Source: Acidobacterium sp. S8
Lineage (GTDB): Bacteria > Acidobacteriota > Terriglobia > Terriglobales > Acidobacteriaceae
Length of the DNA: 61,560 nucleotides
Assembly: GCF_009765985.1 (NCBI RefSeq)
Contig: NZ_LMUM01000019.1
Span: 1 to 61,560 of the forward strand
Reading direction: 5' to 3'
The notes under the pieces were generated by a model. That model was not told the origin of the DNA. It saw nothing but the letters and a program-made list of their open reading frames with translations, and searched no databases. Below, one piece after another: positions 58,865-61,560 of the stretch (positions within the stretch are counted from its first letter, which is position 1; each line of letters starts with the position of its first letter). The translations under genes and the position numbers were made by a program.

Positions 58865-60973
58865 ATGGCAACACGTAAACGCGTCGCAGAAAATAAGACC
58901 GACCCGAAATCTACCGAGAAAAGCGAAATAACAGGCAACGGCGGAGAATTACATCAGCTTGCAGCCGGCACACATGCTCCGCTCACAACGCAAACTGGCG
59001 CTGTCATCGCCGATGATGAGAATTCCCTCAAAGCCGGCCCACGAGGCCCTTCGCTCCTCGAAGATCATATCCTTCTCGAAAAGATCCAACATTTTGACCA
59101 TGAGCGCATACCGGAGCGAATCGTCCACGCTCGAGGCTTCGGCGCCCATGGTTACTTCGAACTGACTGACTCACTCAAAGGAATCTCGCGAGCGGGAATT
59201 TTCAACAAAGTCGGCGTTAAAACCCCCGTCTTTGTTCGTTTTTCCACTGTCGCAGGTAACAAGGGATCGACCGATCTCGCGCGAGATGTCCGGGGATTCG
59301 CAGTCAAGTTCTACACCAATGAAGGCAATTGGGACCTGGTAGGAAATAACATCCCGGTCTTCTTCATTCAGGACGCGATCAAGTTTCCTGATCTGATCCA
59401 TGCCGCGAAGGCGGAGCCTGATCGCGGTTTCCCTCAAGCCCAGACTGCGCACGATACCTTCTGGGATTTCGCGTCTCTGATGCCGGAATCGACGCATATG
59501 TTGATGTGGGCAATGTCAGATCGTGCTATTCCACGTTCCTTCCGAATGATGGAAGGATTCGGGGTACATACCTATCGCCTGATCGACGAGAAAGGGAAGG
59601 CCACGTTTGTAAAGTTTCATTGGCGGCCCAAGCTTGGTATGCAGTCAGTAGTATGGGACGAGGCACTGAAAATCTCTGGGGCCGATCCGGATTTTCACCG
59701 CCGCGATCTGTGGCATGCAATCGATAACGGAAATTTTCCTGAATGGGAATTTGGCCTTCAACTCTTCGACCAGGACTTCGCCGACAAGTTTGACTTTGAC
59801 GTTCTCGATCCGACTAAGCTGATTCCTGAAGAAATCCTGCCTCTCCGGGTCATCGGACGTTTAGTCCTGGATCGGAACGTATCTAATTTTTTTGCTGAGA
59901 CAGAGCAGGTTGCATTCTGCGTTCGGAATGTCGTACCCGGTATCGACTTCAGTAATGATCCACTCCTCCAGGGGCGAATTTTCTCCTATCTGGACACCCA
60001 ATTGAAGCGGCTCGGTGGCCCCAATTTCCAACAAATTCCCGTCAACGCGCCAAAGTGTCCCGTGATGCACTTCCAGCGGGACGGCCATATGCAGATGAGT
60101 CCTCAGGCGGGTAGAGTGAACTATTCCCCAAGCTCGTTGGCCGAAGATACCCCTCGTCAAGATCCATATCACGGTCTATCCAGCTTTGCAGAACCGATGG
60201 AAGGCGACAAATCACGCATTCGAGCTGAATCCTTCGCGGATCACTTTTCTCAGGCGCGACAGTTCTTCTATTCGCAGACAGAGCCCGAGCAAAACCATAT
60301 CGTTTCTGCATTCATCTTTGAGTTGAGCAAGGTGGAAACATCTGCTGTCCGGGAACGCATGGTCGGTCAACTGGCCAATGTTGACTCCAAAATAGCGGAG
60401 CGCGTCGCAAACGGACTGGGTTTGCAGGGGAAGATTAAACCTGTTTCCACGACTGTGAAGGTTCGCGAGGATTTGCGCACATCTCCAGCTCTGAGCATCC
60501 TTGCGAAGGCTAAAGATACGCTTCAAGGACGCAAGATAGGCTGTCTCGTCTCAGATGGCACAGATGGAAAGCTCGTAGCCTCCCTCAAGGCTGCGGCCGC
60601 TAAGGTGAAGGCTGAGTTTGCCATTGTCGCGCCCAAGGTGGGCGGGGCAGCGACCAACGATGGTCAACTTCTTCCCGCAGATTTCCAGCTGGCGGGGGGA
60701 TCATCCGTCTTATTTGACACAGTGTTTATCGCGCTATCGACGGAGGGAGCTGCACAGCTCTCTACCGAAGCCGCCGCGGTAGCGTGGGTTCACGATGCAT
60801 TTGCACACTGCAAGGTCATCGGAGCAACAAAAGAGGCGAAGGCACTTCTGGATGCGGCTGGCGTTGTTCCAGACATAGGCGTAGTAGTTGGATCAAATGC
60901 AAATACTTTCGTTGCTGCTGCTGCCAAGGGAAGAATCTGGGAGCGGGAACCAAAGGTCAGAACCATCTACTGA
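58865..60973 (+). CDS. katE: Large-subunit catalase (KatE/HPII type)
   Basis: A 702-residue monofunctional heme catalase. Distal His H88 ([10 protein letters not shown]) and N161 (L-V-G-N-N-I-P), and the heme-ligating Y375 (F-S-Y-L-D-T-Q), are present. After residue 540 comes the DJ-1/PfpI-like C-terminal domain of clade 2 catalases. AGGGAGGT lies just before the ATG. The sigma/anti-sigma pair ends 261 bases upstream; whether it controls katE is open. No other gene lies in that gap. Confidence 0.98.
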   Translation: MATRKRVAENKTDPKSTEKSEITGNGGELHQLAAGTHAPLTTQTGAVIADDENSLKAGPRGPSLLEDHILLEKIQHFDHERIPERIVHARGFGAHGYFELTDSLKGISRAGIFNKVGVKTPVFVRFSTVAGNKGSTDLARDVRGFAVKFYTNEGNWDLVGNNIPVFFIQDAIKFPDLIHAAKAEPDRGFPQAQTAHDTFWDFASLMPESTHMLMWAMSDRAIPRSFRMMEGFGVHTYRLIDEKGKATFVKFHWRPKLGMQSVVWDEALKISGADPDFHRRDLWHAIDNGNFPEWEFGLQLFDQDFADKFDFDVLDPTKLIPEEILPLRVIGRLVLDRNVSNFFAETEQVAFCVRNVVPGIDFSNDPLLQGRIFSYLDTQLKRLGGPNFQQIPVNAPKCPVMHFQRDGHMQMSPQAGRVNYSPSSLAEDTPRQDPYHGLSSFAEPMEGDKSRIRAESFADHFSQARQFFYSQTEPEQNHIVSAFIFELSKVETSAVRERMVGQLANVDSKIAERVANGLGLQGKIKPVSTTVKVREDLRTSPALSILAKAKDTLQGRKIGCLVSDGTDGKLVASLKAAAAKVKAEFAIVAPKVGGAATNDGQLLPADFQLAGGSSVLFDTVFIALSTEGAAQLSTEAAAVAWVHDAFAHCKVIGATKEAKALLDAAGVVPDIGVVVGSNANTFVAAAAKGRIWEREPKVRTIY

Positions 60974-61067
60974 GCGCCTTATAGTCAGGCATCCATATTG
61001 ATTGAGCCGCTCACAAGTTTTCGAAAGGGCATTTCGCTTTGTTAAGGAAACAAAAAGGGTGGTTCGT

Positions 61068-61277
61068 ATGACTGATAAAGAATCGGGCGACAATGCAACA
61101 CTCTCGCAACTTGAGCAGGAACTCAGGAAGCATGAACTAGCTCTCAAAGAGATCTACGCCCAGAGTGCCGGGACCGCACTGCCCACTCCAGAACAGATCC
61201 AGAACTGGGATTGCCTCAAAGAAATGGAACGCATCCAGATCGAGAAGATCCGCCAATCTATCCAGGAACTCGAATAG
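61068..61277 (+). CDS. Small helical protein, function unknown
   Basis: A 69-residue, charged, helix-prone protein (E-Q-E-L-R-K-H-E-L-A-L-K-E-I, then E-M-E-R-I-Q-I-E-K-I-R-Q-S-I-Q-E-L-E) with no signal or membrane segment. AAGGGTGG lies about 10 bases before the ATG. No family recognised. It is convergent with the HhH gene at the window edge. Confidence 0.55.
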   Translation: MTDKESGDNATLSQLEQELRKHELALKEIYAQSAGTALPTPEQIQNWDCLKEMERIQIEKIRQSIQELE

Positions 61278-61302
61278 GTTGACGTACGAGGTAAAAATGA
61301 AA

Positions 61303-61560
61303 TCACTTCGCAACGATCTGCGCGAATTCTATTGTATTGAGATTTGGCGAGAATGTGTTTGCGGACTAATTGCGCGGGATCATCGTAGGGCCTGCCCGCA
61401 ATCATCACTTGGGCAGTGTCCGGCGTTATTCCCGGAAGTTTTTGCAGATCTTTCGCGGAGGCGCTGTTGATGTTTATCGGGCCCTTCCGCGCGAGCCCTT
61501 CCACGATGCCCTTTGCGATTGCCTGCGCGTTACGCTTGGCTATGGCGGTTGCGTCCGCGG
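61303..61560 (-). CDS. Helix-hairpin-helix protein, partial at window edge, apparent frameshift
   Basis: The minus strand encodes a ComEA-like helix-hairpin-helix segment: I-N-I-N-S-A-S-A-K-D-L-Q-K-L-P-G-I-T-P followed by A-Q-V-M-I-A-G-R-P-Y and L-V-R-K-H-I-L. The frame is open to 61560, so the N-terminus is outside the window. After Y-N-R-I-R (about 61320) the expected ending is found in a different frame: Q-I-V-A-K-stop, with the stop at 61303-61305. In the original frame reading continues to 61154 in nonsense that is antisense to the gene at 61068. So the gene has one base too many or two too few near 61316-61322, by mutation or sequence error. Confidence 0.7.

Overview
The window looks like a chromosomal segment of an Acidobacteriota (Terriglobia, Acidobacteriaceae-type) genome. 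This is inferred from content: a large orphan MacB/FtsX-like permease of the 'ADOP' kind, Tat-secreted sugar isomerase and fucosidase, a TonB receptor with an N-terminal carboxypeptidase-regulatory domain next to an ECF sigma/anti-sigma pair, Gram-negative envelope genes (bamA, skp/ompH, fabZ-lpxA-lpxI), GC-rich codon use, and dispersed GTCATTCTGAG-type intergenic repeats. No rRNA, prophage, insertion sequence or CRISPR array was seen. There is one tRNA (CAU anticodon).

Layout. 0.4-9.4 kb: small secreted proteins, a Tat-exported sugar isomerase, ndk, tyrS, a methyltransferase, an SDR oxidoreductase and a YVTN-type propeller. 9.8-12.9 kb: an M48-like protein that has lost its zinc motif, then a tight operon of ECF sigma factor, membrane anti-sigma and Spy/CnrX-like periplasmic protein. 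13.2-15.9 kb: yeiH-type exporter with its LysR regulator, and a bactofilin. 16.1-21 kb: RNase R, then a damage-repair run (yggX, ridA, msrB, metalloprotease). 21-31 kb: GH5, prmC, prfA, an ATP-dependent DNA ligase, a CDF metal exporter, zinc-ribbon membrane protein and hslVU. 31-37 kb: SnoaL-like protein, a Phd/VapC toxin-antitoxin module, a single-subunit molybdopterin oxidoreductase and the orphan permease. 37.6-43.7 kb: bamA and skp/ompH, separated by a repeat-rich TetR/aldo-keto reductase segment. 44-48.7 kb: lepA, a LysM lytic transglycosylase and a histone-H1-like protein. 52.3-48.7 kb (minus strand): an apparent six-gene operon fabZ-lpxA-lpxI-peroxiredoxin-dinB-ribK whose last gene matches the archaeal CTP-dependent riboflavin kinase family. 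52.4-61.5 kb: GH29 fucosidase, tRNA, TonB receptor, divergent ECF sigma plus an unusual anti-sigma, katE, and a truncated helix-hairpin-helix gene at the edge.

The most interesting items are the archaeal-type riboflavin kinase in a lipid A operon; two different cell-surface signalling modules (a CnrYXH-like trio, and an anti-sigma factor carrying an HNH-like domain with the catalytic His replaced); the degenerate M48 protein; and several families of mobile-looking intergenic palindromes. All assignments come from reading translated sequence and motifs; no database search was run.
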